Below, one piece after another: positions 1 to 6,928 of a stretch of 16,931 bases of DNA. Every line of letters starts with the position of its first letter. The stretch's first letter is position 1. Below the pieces are notes generated by a model. It was not told the DNA's origin. It was given only the letters and a program-made list of their open reading frames with translations, and searched no databases. The stretch is from assembly GCA_016303265.1 (NCBI GenBank), contig JAEDLZ010000025.1, positions 1-16,931 on the forward strand, read 5' to 3'. This DNA is from Clostridiales bacterium (lineage in GTDB: Bacteria; Bacillota; Clostridia; Monoglobales; Monoglobaceae). The translations under genes and the position numbers were made by a program.

Positions 1-299
1 TTTTTATATCCTGTTTCGTTCTCCGCAAGCAAAATCAGGTGATAGTTGGTCGAATCCAGCTCATGAACCTTATCAAAGCGGCTCCGCTGTGCAACATAGA
101 CCTCACAGCCGAGTATTGGCTTTATTCCGATTTGCTTTGCATATTCGTAAAAGTCAATAACCCCGTACATATTACCGTGGTCGGTAATCGCCATGGCTGT
201 CTGACCCAGCTCCTTGGCGCGGTCAAGAACTTTTTTGACAGTTCCCTCGCCGTCAAGCAAACTGTACGCCGTGTGGGTGTGCAAATGTACGAATGACAT
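1..299 (-). CDS. dnaE: DNA polymerase III alpha subunit, N-terminal part (cut by window edge)
   Basis: The 99 visible residues begin MSFVHLHTHTAYSLLDGEG, the PHP-domain start of the DnaE replicative polymerase. The HLHTHT metal-binding motif is followed by the ITDHGNMYG motif (about residues 38-46) and the GCEVYV segment (about 66-71), all standard for DnaE/PolC PHP domains. The protein elongates DNA as the catalytic subunit of the replisome. The family is usually over 1100 residues, so more than 90 percent of the gene lies before position 1. The ATG is preceded by a strong AAAGGAGAAAGG Shine-Dalgarno stretch. The gene follows whiA by 19 bp and is last in the hprK-to-dnaE block. The four-domain DnaE type is favoured over PolC because the PHP domain is at the extreme N terminus; in PolC it follows OB-fold sequence. 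Confidence 0.95.
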   Translation of the reverse strand, partial: MSFVHLHTHTAYSLLDGEGTVKKVLDRAKELGQTAMAITDHGNMYGVIDFYEYAKQIGIKPILGCEVYVAQRSRFDKVHELDSTNYHLILLAENETGYK

Positions 300-318
300 A
301 GGTTTCCTTTCTCCTTTG

Positions 319-1209
319 TTAAAGATTTTCCGAAATTTTAAGAATACGGTTTAAGCGGTGGTTGACCCCCGACTTGGTAAGGGGCGGCGTAAACAGCTTG
401 CCCAGAGCCTCAAGGCTCAAATCTCTGTTTTCAAGCCGAAGAACGGCAGTTTCCCGTAAATCGTCGGGGAGGCTGCTTAGTCCAATTGAATTTTCGATTT
501 TATTTATGGCGTGAATGTGTCTGGCGGAAGCAATAAAAACCTTGTCCATATTAGCGGTTTCGCCGTTGGAGGTTCTGGTAAAATCGTTTCTGACCTCACG
601 CTCGATTTTAATGTTCAGATACTCCATAAAAGAGGCCGACGCCCCCAAAAATGAGAGAATATCGCAGATGGTTTCGCTGTTTTTTGTGTAGACAACAAGG
701 GAGCCTTTGCGTGTTACCTTTTTGAAGCTAAAGCCCAGACCTTTCAAAAATGCAATAAAATCTTCCGTTAAAAGCGGGTATCGTGACAGAAATTCCATAT
801 TATAATTTTTATTAGGGTCGATAACCGTACCTCCGCCCAAAAACGCCCCTCTGAGAAACGCCTTTTTGCAGCAGGGTTTTTCGATAATTTCGGGGATTAT
901 GCGAAAGTTAATATTATTCTCGCAAAGGCGCAGCGAATACAGACATTTTGCAACAATTCCCATATCCGTGCACAAAACGGTATAAAATTTACCGTCCTTC
1001 TTAGGAGCGCCCGAAAATCCGAAAAGCCGGGATAAAAGGCCGCAAAATTTCTCTGCCGCAAGAGGACTTTCGCTGACCATGCGGATTGAACGGGAATTTA
1101 TGTTTCCCGCAAATAGCAGCAGTCCGAAAAGCTCCGCTCTGTCACAGCATGGCGAAAAATTTTCTATCTCAAAAAGAGGTTCTTTTGTTTTCTGTGAAAA
1201 AGACTTCAT
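319..1209 (-). CDS. whiA: WhiA family DNA-binding protein
   Basis: This 296-aa protein matches WhiA: an N-terminal degenerate LAGLIDADG homing-endonuclease fold and a C-terminal helix-turn-helix. Visible markers are KKAFLRGAFLGGGTV (about 115-129, the family's LAGLIDADG-type signature), the conserved VRNDFTRTSNGETAN segment (about 206-220), and the C-terminal GVNHRLNRIL recognition helix (281-290). In Streptomyces WhiA controls sporulation septation; in Bacillus it affects cell division and chromosome segregation. It retains no nuclease activity in studied members. Its Shine-Dalgarno AAAGGA lies inside the last codons of yvcK, the gap being 5 nt, so the two are probably translated in coupling. 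The neighbours rapZ-yvcK-whiA form the classic Firmicutes order. Length is normal for the family. Confidence 0.96.
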   Translation of the reverse strand: MKSFSQKTKEPLFEIENFSPCCDRAELFGLLLFAGNINSRSIRMVSESPLAAEKFCGLLSRLFGFSGAPKKDGKFYTVLCTDMGIVAKCLYSLRLCENNINFRIIPEIIEKPCCKKAFLRGAFLGGGTVIDPNKNYNMEFLSRYPLLTEDFIAFLKGLGFSFKKVTRKGSLVVYTKNSETICDILSFLGASASFMEYLNIKIEREVRNDFTRTSNGETANMDKVFIASARHIHAINKIENSIGLSSLPDDLRETAVLRLENRDLSLEALGKLFTPPLTKSGVNHRLNRILKISENL

Positions 1210-1214
1210 ATTTA

Positions 1215-2249
1215 TTATCCTTTTTTAGCCGTAAGTTTTGCGATTGTTTCGGCGAGAGCGGCGCTGTTGTGACGGATAAGCCCCATGGAATTTATTTCAA
1301 CAAGGTCGCTTTCGATAACCTCAATTCCCTTGGCGCGTATTTTATCCGCATCGCTTTTTACAATGCCTGCCCCGTCCTCTATGTATTTGAACAAAAGGTC
1401 TTTCGGGACGCTTCCGCAATTGACAATGCAATAATCTATAAAATCGGGACAGGTGTGCTTAAGAATTGCATTAACATGATCGGAGGCAGTGTAGCCGTCG
1501 GTTTCGCCGGGCTGGGTCATTATATTGTTTATGTATATAACCTTTGCTTTTGCACGGTGAATTGCATCGGTAATTTTGGGTACCATAAGATTTGGCAAAA
1601 TACTCGTATAAAGGCTGCCGGGACCGAGAACGATAATGTCCGCTTTGCCGATTGCTTCGATAACCTCGGGAAGAGGTGCGATTTCCCGATTTTCGTCAAC
1701 GGATTTCAGAAATACATCGGTGATTTTGCTTTTATATTTATGGGTGCTGTGGCCTATGTCGGATTCTCCGCAGACGGTCATTCCGTTTTCCAAGGCGGCG
1801 CAAAGGCAAACATCGCAGTCCGTAACGGGGAGAACCTTGCCCGTTACCTTAAGAACCTGACTGACCTTGCGTACGGCGTCTATAAAATTGCCGCCCGATA
1901 TTCCTGTCATAGCGGCTAAGAAGAGGTTGCCGAAGCTTTGCCCGGAAAGGCTTCCCTCGTTAAAGCGATACATAAGGAGCTCTTCCATAAGCGGCTCTGT
2001 CTGGGAAAGAGCAAGAATACATTGCCGAATATCTCCCGGAGGCAGCATTTTAAGGTCGCTGCGCAGCACTCCGCTGCCGCCGCCGTCATCTGCAACCGTC
2101 ACAACTGCGGTAATGTTTGGGGAAAGGACTTTAAGCTTTCTCAGAATAACGGAAAGCCCCGTCCCGCCGCCTATACATACAATTTCGGGCGCAGTGAAGG
2201 TCGGTGCACTGTGGGTAAATTTAAACATATCGTAGGACAAATTCTTCAA
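1215..2249 (-). CDS. yvcK: YvcK/gluconeogenesis factor family protein (CofD-like)
   Basis: A 344-aa protein of the YvcK (MgfK) family, built on a CofD-like Rossmann fold that binds UDP-sugars in studied homologues. It is needed for growth on gluconeogenic carbon sources and for cell-shape control through peptidoglycan synthesis. Seen here: CIGGGTGLSVILR (about 25-37, glycine-rich nucleotide loop), ADDGGGSG (53-60), PPGDIRQC (70-77), and VLGPGSLYTSILPN (207-220). The start is TTG at 2249, chosen because AAAGGTG lies 10 nt upstream, whereas the in-frame ATG at 2228 has no ribosome-binding site. That Shine-Dalgarno is part of an imperfect 36-bp tandem repeat shared with the end of rapZ. The residues before the glycine loop (about 22) make a slightly long N terminus. 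The exact start is less certain than the identity. Confidence 0.95.
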   Translation of the reverse strand: MKNLSYDMFKFTHSAPTFTAPEIVCIGGGTGLSVILRKLKVLSPNITAVVTVADDGGGSGVLRSDLKMLPPGDIRQCILALSQTEPLMEELLMYRFNEGSLSGQSFGNLFLAAMTGISGGNFIDAVRKVSQVLKVTGKVLPVTDCDVCLCAALENGMTVCGESDIGHSTHKYKSKITDVFLKSVDENREIAPLPEVIEAIGKADIIVLGPGSLYTSILPNLMVPKITDAIHRAKAKVIYINNIMTQPGETDGYTASDHVNAILKHTCPDFIDYCIVNCGSVPKDLLFKYIEDGAGIVKSDADKIRAKGIEVIESDLVEINSMGLIRHNSAALAETIAKLTAKKG

Positions 2250-2250
2250 T

Positions 2251-2346
2251 TGAATCAGACACCTTTCGCAATACAGATTCCCGGGCTGAATCGGACATAT
2301 TTTGCCGTACAGCCCTCCGGATTAAATCAGACGCCTTTTTGAATAT
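2251..2346. repeat. Imperfect 36-bp direct repeat, about 2.7 copies, at the rapZ/yvcK junction
   Basis: Copies begin at 2251, 2287 and 2323, an exact 36-bp period. The core on the plus strand is TRAATCRGAC. Copies 1 and 2 agree at 24 of 36 positions by hand count; copy 3 agrees with copy 1 at 18 of its first 24. On the minus strand copy 3 holds the last codons and stop of rapZ (AAAGGCGTCTGATT) and copy 1 holds the yvcK Shine-Dalgarno (AAAGGTGTCTGATT). The array therefore looks like an old tandem duplication of the rapZ tail. Confidence 0.6.
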
Positions 2347-3184
2347 CCCTGTGGGTTGAAACTGCGTTGTGGTGATTTTGCTTCAGGCTCTTATAAAGCG
2401 CCTCTGCAATGGTAACGCTTCTGTGATGACCGCCGGTGCAGCCGATTGAAATAACAAGCTGCGTTTTGCCCTCCTCGATATAGTGAGGGATAAGATATTC
2501 CACCATATCCGTAAGCTTTGCAAGAAATTCACGGCTTTGTTTAAAACTCATAACATAGTCGGAAACGCAGCTTTCCATACCGGTGTGGTTTTTAAGCTCC
2601 GCGATATAAAAGGGATTGGGCAGAAAACGCACATCGAAAACCAGGTCGGAATCAAGGGGGATTCCGTATTTGAAGCCAAAGGACATAACATTTATAATAA
2701 GTCCGTCAAACATTGAATTTCCGGTATAAATCCGGGAAATCTGCTCGGCAAGCTGAGAGCTTTTCAGCATAGAGGTATCCAAAATGTGGGTCGCCTTCAG
2801 CCGCACCTGTTCAAGCATTTTGCGCTCTTTTTTGATGCCGTCAATAATTCTGCCGTTTCCGGCAAGGGGGTGATGGCGGCGGGTTTCCTTGTAACGCTTG
2901 ATAAGAGTTTCGTCCGATGCGTCAAGAAAAAGCAGGTCGTAGCGGTATCCTGCGGCAGTAAGCTCATCAAGACTCGACAAAAGCTGTGAAAACATATTTC
3001 CGCTTCGTATATCGCAGACTATGGCAATTCCTTTTGCGTTTTCGTTTGAACGATAAAGTTCGATGAACTTCAAAAGGAGCTGAGGCGGCATATTGTCAAT
3101 GCAGAAATAACCTATATCCTCAAGGCATTGAATAGCCCTTGATTTTCCGGCTCCGGAAAGGCCTGTAATTATTATTAAATTCAT
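2327..3184 (-). CDS. rapZ: RapZ/YvcJ family nucleotide-binding protein
   Basis: This 285-aa protein is a RapZ (YvcJ) family member. In enterobacteria RapZ is an RNase E adapter for small RNAs controlling glucosamine-6-phosphate synthase; in Firmicutes YvcJ binds and hydrolyses nucleotides and its target is unclear. Walker A is GLSGAGKS (residues 8-15), a Walker B-like IVCDIRSGN segment lies near 55-63, DVRFLPNPFY lies near 185, and the C-terminal GCTGGHHRSV (near 250) is the family signature, likely a phosphosugar or nucleotide site. The start is the ATG at 3184, with AAGGAG ending 8 nt upstream; a GTG at 3193 is in frame but overlaps this Shine-Dalgarno. The gene starts 12 nt after the murB stop and lies 77 bp before yvcK. 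Length is typical. Confidence 0.96.
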   Translation of the reverse strand: MNLIIITGLSGAGKSRAIQCLEDIGYFCIDNMPPQLLLKFIELYRSNENAKGIAIVCDIRSGNMFSQLLSSLDELTAAGYRYDLLFLDASDETLIKRYKETRRHHPLAGNGRIIDGIKKERKMLEQVRLKATHILDTSMLKSSQLAEQISRIYTGNSMFDGLIINVMSFGFKYGIPLDSDLVFDVRFLPNPFYIAELKNHTGMESCVSDYVMSFKQSREFLAKLTDMVEYLIPHYIEEGKTQLVISIGCTGGHHRSVTIAEALYKSLKQNHHNAVSTHRDIQKGV

Positions 3185-3196
3185 TAGTATCACTCC

Positions 3197-4096
3197 TTAA
3201 AAATCCCCGATGATTTTTACCTCGGGCTCAAGCCTGACTCCGAATTTTTCTTCAACCGTTTTTTGGGTGTATTTTATAAGCTTTAAAATATCGGCAGCGG
3301 TGGCGCCGCCGTCGTTTATTATAAAGCCTGCGTGCTTTTCCGAAATTTTTGCCCCGCCGATGGAGAAGCCTTTAAGATTTGCCTGCTGGATGAGCGCCCC
3401 CGCAAAATAGCCTTCGGGACGCTTGAAGGTGCTTCCTGCACTGGGCTTATCGAGGGGCTGTTTTGAAAGACGCCGGCTGCGAAGCTCCTCGGTCTTAGCG
3501 CGGATTTCATCCGGATTGCCCCGTTTAAGCTTGAGGGTGCATTTTGTTATTATATAATCCGTTCCTGTAAAAAAAGTCCTTCTGTAGCCGAAATTGCAGT
3601 CCTTGGCGGAAATGGTTTTAACGCCGTTTTCTGCGTCAACATAGGTTATGTCGCTTATGACGCCGGACATTTCCTCTCCGTATGCGCCTGCGTTCATTGC
3701 GGCGGCGCCGCCGAGAGAACCGGGAATCCCCGAAGCAAATTCAAAGCCTGTGAGGGATTTTGCCGCAATCTTTGCCGCAAGCTGCGATAAAAGAATACCG
3801 CTTTGTGCTGTAACGGCGGTTTCGTCAAATGTGACATTGCTCATTTTTCTTGAAATGAGTATAACAATGCCCCGTATTCCGCCGTCGCCCACCAAAAGAT
3901 TAGAACCGTTGCCCACGACGGTGACAGGCACATTCTCGCTTTTTGCCAGCCTCAAAACTGTTAAAAGCTGCTCCTCATTTTCGGGCATAACAACAAAATC
4001 CGCCTTTCCTCCAACTTTGAAGGTGGTGTGATTTTTCATAGGTTCGTCGGGGAAAACATTGCTTTCTCCAACGATTGAAATAAGCTTATTTATCAT
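3197..4096 (-). CDS. murB: UDP-N-acetylenolpyruvoylglucosamine reductase
   Basis: A 299-aa MurB, the FAD- and NADPH-dependent cytoplasmic enzyme that reduces UDP-GlcNAc-enolpyruvate to UDP-MurNAc, the second committed step of peptidoglycan synthesis. The FAD-binding domain shows HTTFKVGGKAD (23-33), VVGNGSNLL (60-68) and GIPGSLGGAAAMNAGAYG (123-140). The active site shows YRRT (171-174), AGSTFKRP (220-227) with the proton-donor Ser222, and EPEV (290-293) with the catalytic Glu292. The lack of the Tyr-loop insertion makes it a type II MurB like that of Staphylococcus and Bacillus. GGAG lies 5 nt before the ATG. The stop overlaps the rapZ Shine-Dalgarno, so the pair is likely co-transcribed. 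Confidence 0.97.
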   Translation of the reverse strand: MINKLISIVGESNVFPDEPMKNHTTFKVGGKADFVVMPENEEQLLTVLRLAKSENVPVTVVGNGSNLLVGDGGIRGIVILISRKMSNVTFDETAVTAQSGILLSQLAAKIAAKSLTGFEFASGIPGSLGGAAAMNAGAYGEEMSGVISDITYVDAENGVKTISAKDCNFGYRRTFFTGTDYIITKCTLKLKRGNPDEIRAKTEELRSRRLSKQPLDKPSAGSTFKRPEGYFAGALIQQANLKGFSIGGAKISEKHAGFIINDGGATAADILKLIKYTQKTVEEKFGVRLEPEVKIIGDF

Positions 4097-4157
4097 AAAT
4101 TCTCCAATCTGAAACGCATATTAAAAATATTGGCTTAGTGCAGGACAAAAAGGTCTG

Positions 4158-4883
4158 CTAAAATGCATAGTTAAAATACTTATTTTTATTTTTAAGATGC
4201 TTAAGAAGCGAATCGGCATTCCGGCTTACAACAAGCTCTTCCGGATAGTCAACCTCCGAAAGAAGTGATAACGCATTGTCAAAATCACCGATATGGCCGC
4301 AGAAATGAGAGTCTGAGCCAACGGTAATTTTCGTGCCGTATTTTTTGCAGCAGGCAAGCACATCTGCGCAGATCTCCCGCGAAACAGGGCGTGACAATGT
4401 TTTGCTGTTGATTTCAATGCAGACATCGGCATCCCTTGCCGCCTTTGCCACAGCGTCATGGTCAAAAGGAAAATTTCCCCTTCCCGAATGACCTAAGATG
4501 TCCACATAAGGGTTTTTCAAAACATTAAGCCATGTTTTTGTGTGGTCTGTTTCCCCGCGGGAATCGTAGCAGGGCTCGTGCAGTGACGCTATGTGCAGCC
4601 CTTGCGTATTAAGGGTGGACTCGGGAAGGTCAACCTTGCCGCTCGGGTCGGTTATATTAAGCTCTGCACCGTAAAGCATTTTAACACCGTCAATAACATC
4701 GGGAAGCTCCCTTGTGCAGAGGAAATGCCACTCATGAGCGCCGTCGGGAATTGCCGGCGCATGGTTCGTTATTGCCAAAAGCTCCAGATGCCGCTCCCTC
4801 GCGGCACGGACATTCTCCAAAAGCGTTGAGTATGCATGTGCGCTGACCATTGTGTGGGTGTGGGTATCAGTTAAAATCTTCAA
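4158..4883 (-). CDS. PHP-domain metallophosphoesterase, YcdX-like
   Basis: A 241-aa stand-alone PHP domain resembling the trinuclear-zinc phosphatase YcdX. With the start used here, the expected metal ligands are all visible: H8 and H10 (DTHTH), H16 (SAHAYST), H41 (TNHAP), E74 (AELN), H102 (LHEP), H132 (GHSG), D191 and H193 (GSDSH). It is predicted to be a soluble cytoplasmic phosphoester hydrolase; the natural substrate is unknown. The TTG at 4883 is chosen because AAAGGA lies 9 nt upstream and it gives the short MKILTDTHTH start usual in the family. The in-frame ATG at 4901 lacks any Shine-Dalgarno and would add six residues. It sits between hprK and murB on the same strand, with 61 bp to murB, and probably belongs to the same transcription unit. 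Confidence 0.88.
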   Translation of the reverse strand: MKILTDTHTHTMVSAHAYSTLLENVRAARERHLELLAITNHAPAIPDGAHEWHFLCTRELPDVIDGVKMLYGAELNITDPSGKVDLPESTLNTQGLHIASLHEPCYDSRGETDHTKTWLNVLKNPYVDILGHSGRGNFPFDHDAVAKAARDADVCIEINSKTLSRPVSREICADVLACCKKYGTKITVGSDSHFCGHIGDFDNALSLLSEVDYPEELVVSRNADSLLKHLKNKNKYFNYAF

Positions 4884-5053
4884 TTTGCAAAATCCTTTCA
4901 TTTATTCAATTATTCAATTCATCGGCAACTATACCGTTTTAATTAAGAATGCGCCGCACAAAAAGAATATATCACAAATTTTCCGTAAAATTTTGTACAG
5001 CGCCTGTTTGGGGCTTTGCGCATTTAATTGCAAAACCAAAATTTTAAAGCCGC

Positions 5054-5977
5054 TTAAAAATCCATTTGGTCCATAATCCGCTTGTTAAGCTCCTCGGCGG
5101 CGTTATAGCCCATGCGGCGCTGACGATTGTTCATTGCGGCAACCTCGAAAATTATAGCAAGGTTTCTGCCGGGGCGTACGGGAATGGTAAGAGAGGGAAT
5201 GTCAAGCCCTAAAATGTTTGTATATTCGTCCACAAGCCCCAGACGGTCGTACTGCTTGCCCTTCTGCCAGGTTTCCAGATGAATAACAAGGTCGATTTTT
5301 TCCGTGTTTTTAACAGCGCCCATACCGAAGATTTTTTTGACATCAACAATGCCGATGCCTCGGATTTCGATAAAATGGCGGATGATTTCCGGGGACGAAC
5401 CCACAAGGGATTTTGAGGAAACCTTCTTGATTTCCACAGCGTCGTCCGCAACAAGCCGATGACCTCTTTTCATAAGCTCAACCGCTGCCTCGCTCTTTCC
5501 CACGCCGCTTTCGCCGAGAATGAGAATGCCCTCGCCGTAGACCTCAACCAAAACACCGTGACGGGTGATTCTCGGAGCAAGCTCAACGCTGAGAAAGGCG
5601 ATAAGCGCACTCATGAATGCGGAGGTGGAGGCTGTTGTCCGAAGAACCGGAGTTTCAAACTCCTTTGCAAGCTCAAGCATTTCGGGATTTGCCGGGGCAT
5701 TTCTTGTAAGGATAACAACGGGCACCCGCTTTTCAAAAAAACTGCGCAAATGAGCGTATCTTTCCTCAGAGGTCATGTCCTCAAGATAGGAATTTTCAAC
5801 CTTGCCGAATATTTGCACGCGGCTTGAGTCAAAGTAGTCGAAAAATCCTACAATCTGAAGCCCGGGACGGTTAACATCGGCGGAGTCGATTAAAATATCT
5901 CCGTCGGGGGCATAAACCGTTTCGAGCTTGAACTCATCAATTATTTTACTAAGGCTCACTGTAAAATTTTCTGCCAT
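5054..5977 (-). CDS. hprK: HPr(Ser) kinase/phosphorylase
   Basis: A 307-aa canonical HprK, the bifunctional sensor that phosphorylates or dephosphorylates Ser46 of HPr and so drives CcpA-dependent carbon catabolite control. It has the N-terminal HPrK_N domain (about 1-125) and the C-terminal P-loop kinase domain. Visible elements: H140 (TRHGVLVEVYG), Walker A GESGVGKS (155-162), VADDAVEI (176-183) with the conserved Asp pair, the HprK signature EIRGIGIVDVKKIFGMGAV (204-222), and the K-loop IPVRPGRN (265-272). The start is ATG 5977 with AGAAGG 7 nt upstream; a TTG two codons earlier lies in the spacer. A good sigma-A promoter lies 43 nt upstream. Length is typical. A second, shorter HprK-like kinase is encoded at 15596-16321. 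Confidence 0.97.
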   Translation of the reverse strand: MAENFTVSLSKIIDEFKLETVYAPDGDILIDSADVNRPGLQIVGFFDYFDSSRVQIFGKVENSYLEDMTSEERYAHLRSFFEKRVPVVILTRNAPANPEMLELAKEFETPVLRTTASTSAFMSALIAFLSVELAPRITRHGVLVEVYGEGILILGESGVGKSEAAVELMKRGHRLVADDAVEIKKVSSKSLVGSSPEIIRHFIEIRGIGIVDVKKIFGMGAVKNTEKIDLVIHLETWQKGKQYDRLGLVDEYTNILGLDIPSLTIPVRPGRNLAIIFEVAAMNNRQRRMGYNAAEELNKRIMDQMDF

Positions 5978-6019
5978 TTTCAAACCTTCTTTGCTTATGT
6001 ATTAAAATATTCCATCTTT

Positions 6020-6047
6020 ATTATACTATATTTTTTTGATTTTGCAA
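6020..6047 (-). promoter_or_regulatory. Sigma-A type promoter for hprK
   Basis: On the minus strand TTGCAA (6047-6042) is separated by 16 nt from a perfect TATAAT (6025-6020), placing the start of transcription about 35 nt before the hprK ATG. The spacer is A/T-rich. It faces away from the rpmB promoter, so the two share the roughly 50-bp A/T-rich stretch between their -35 boxes. Confidence 0.75.
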
Positions 6048-6096
6048 CGAAAAATACTAATTTGAACAGAAAAAATAAAAAAATTTAAAAAAGTAC

Positions 6097-6125
6097 TTGC
6101 AATTTGGTAAAATATCTGATATAAT
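6097..6125 (+). promoter_or_regulatory. Sigma-A promoter with extended -10 for rpmB
   Basis: TTGCAA (6097-6102), a 17-nt spacer, and a perfect TATAAT (6120-6125) preceded by TGA, an extended -10. The spacing is ideal and the rpmB ATG lies about 37 nt after the expected transcription start. This is among the strongest-looking promoters in the window, as expected for a ribosomal protein gene. Confidence 0.85.
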
Positions 6126-6169
6126 GTTTCAAGTTGATATGGACGAAAGATTTAGGAGGTGTTTTATAT

Positions 6170-6358
6170 ATGGCTAAGTGTGATGTTTGCGGCAAGGGCG
6201 TAACCTTCGGAATTAAGGTTTCTCACTCTCATCGTCGTTCCAATAAGGCTTGGAAGCCAAATGTAAGAAGGGTTAAGGCGGTTGTTGACGGTACACCGAA
6301 GAAGATGTATGTTTGCACAAGATGCTTAAGATCCGGAAAAGTTCAGAGGGCTGTTTAG
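6170..6358 (+). CDS. rpmB: Large ribosomal subunit protein bL28, zinc-ribbon form
   Basis: A 62-aa bL28, a structural protein of the 50S subunit. The sequence starts MAKCDVCGKGV and ends CTRCLRSGKVQRAV. Two CxxC pairs (C4/C7 and C49/C52) form the zinc ribbon of the C+ paralogue class. The start is the ATG at 6170 because AGGAGG lies 10 nt upstream; an upstream in-frame start at 6134 would add 12 unrelated residues and lacks a ribosome-binding site. It is monocistronic, between its own promoter and a hairpin terminator. Adjacency to spoVM is also seen in Bacillus subtilis. Confidence 0.98.
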   Translation: MAKCDVCGKGVTFGIKVSHSHRRSNKAWKPNVRRVKAVVDGTPKKMYVCTRCLRSGKVQRAV

Positions 6359-6390
6359 TTTTAACCGGCTGTTTGATAAGCGTAAAATTT

Positions 6391-6422
6391 AACAGGCATA
6401 GGAAAATCCTATGCCTGTTTTT
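6391..6422. terminator. Bidirectional rho-independent terminator between rpmB and spoVM
   Basis: A perfect 13-bp stem (6391-6403 paired with 6407-6419, arm AACAGGCATAGGA) with a 3-nt loop. On the plus strand the stem runs into a short T tract (TTT, then A). On the minus strand it is followed by AAATTTT. It lies between convergent rpmB and spoVM and probably ends both transcripts. Confidence 0.9.
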
Positions 6423-6466
6423 ATCATGATGAAAACCATACAAGAAGCATTTTTGTGTACCGGAGC

Positions 6467-6547
6467 TTAGCTGTCGGGTCGGATTTTGAAAATGCATTTT
6501 AAGATTCCCTTAATAAATTTCGGGGGTCTGACTACAACGACTTTCAT
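6467..6547 (-). CDS. spoVM: Stage V sporulation protein M (SpoVM), 26 aa
   Basis: This 26-codon gene encodes a peptide starting MKVVVVRPPKFIKGILK and ending in RPDS. Aligned without gaps to the 26-residue B. subtilis SpoVM, it shares M1, K2, P9, K10, F11, G14 and I15, and has Lys at position 17 where B. subtilis has Arg. SpoVM is an amphipathic helix that recognises the convex forespore membrane and anchors SpoIVA to start spore-coat assembly; Pro9 is the residue known to matter for that localisation. AAAGGA lies 10 nt before the ATG, behind a small palindrome (6566-6578). The next gene is rpmB, convergent, the same neighbour as in B. subtilis. Matching length, motif and neighbour together make the call firm despite the tiny size. 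Confidence 0.93.
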   Translation of the reverse strand: MKVVVVRPPKFIKGILKCIFKIRPDS

Positions 6548-6598
6548 AAAATATCATTCCTTTCCGTGCCATAGGCACAAACTGAATTTTTTTAACGG

Positions 6599-6766
6599 TC
6601 AGTGATGCAGAAGGCAAAATATGCCGAACGCCATAATCCCCAATCCTAAAAGAAATATAAGAAGAAAATAGGGGATAAGATGAGCAATAAAAATTCCAAG
6701 CCCTAATGCTATCAGCATACAGCCTATCATTCTCGGCACACAGACAGATTTTCTTCTCGGCTTCAT
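6599..6766 (-). CDS. Small two-helix membrane protein upstream of spoVM
   Basis: A 55-aa hypothetical protein: a basic N terminus (MKPRRK), then two hydrophobic helices at about 13-31 and 33-52 joined by a short turn around Pro32, ending LLHH. Glycines are frequent in both helices (GLG and GLGIMAFG), suggesting helix packing. The start is the ATG at 6766 with AAAGGTGG about 10 nt upstream; a GTG at 6781 would add five residues but overlaps that site. The stop is 51 bp before the spoVM start on the same strand, so the two may be co-transcribed. The family was not recognised by name. A role in sporulation is a guess from position only. Confidence 0.65.
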   Translation of the reverse strand: MKPRRKSVCVPRMIGCMLIALGLGIFIAHLIPYFLLIFLLGLGIMAFGIFCLLHH

Positions 6767-6893
6767 CAATGCTATTACCACCTTTGCCTTTTACTTGTAA
6801 TATATTCAGCGGAGGGAATTTTGTGCCGAACAGCAAATTACGGGGGAAACAGAAAATTTTCAGATATTATTTGGAGAAAATTCAGCAAAAATA

Positions 6894-6922
6894 TTGTATT
6901 TTAATTTAATTTGTGCTATAAT
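6894..6922 (+). promoter_or_regulatory. Sigma-A promoter for the LtaS-family gene
   Basis: TTGTAT (6894-6899), a 17-nt spacer, and a perfect TATAAT (6917-6922). The preceding 40 bp are A/T-rich, as in an UP element. Transcription would start near 6929, leaving about 180 nt of leader before the ATG at 7111. Confidence 0.75.
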
Positions 6923-6928
6923 GAATCT

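Noticed and set aside
1086..1919. A 277-codon plus-strand frame opposite whiA and yvcK
   Set aside because: Both minus-strand genes are clear family members. This frame has no ribosome-binding site or recognisable domain.
4904..4919. Perfect tandem copy of ATTCAATT before the PHP gene
   Set aside because: Two copies of an A/T-rich 8-mer are weak evidence for function. It mainly shows that the ATG at 4901 has no Shine-Dalgarno.
6566..6578. Small palindrome GTGCCATAGGCAC as an operator for spoVM
   Set aside because: Five base pairs with a 3-nt loop, only one copy, and no recognisable sigma-E type promoter around it. It may affect the ribosome site but there is no support for an operator.
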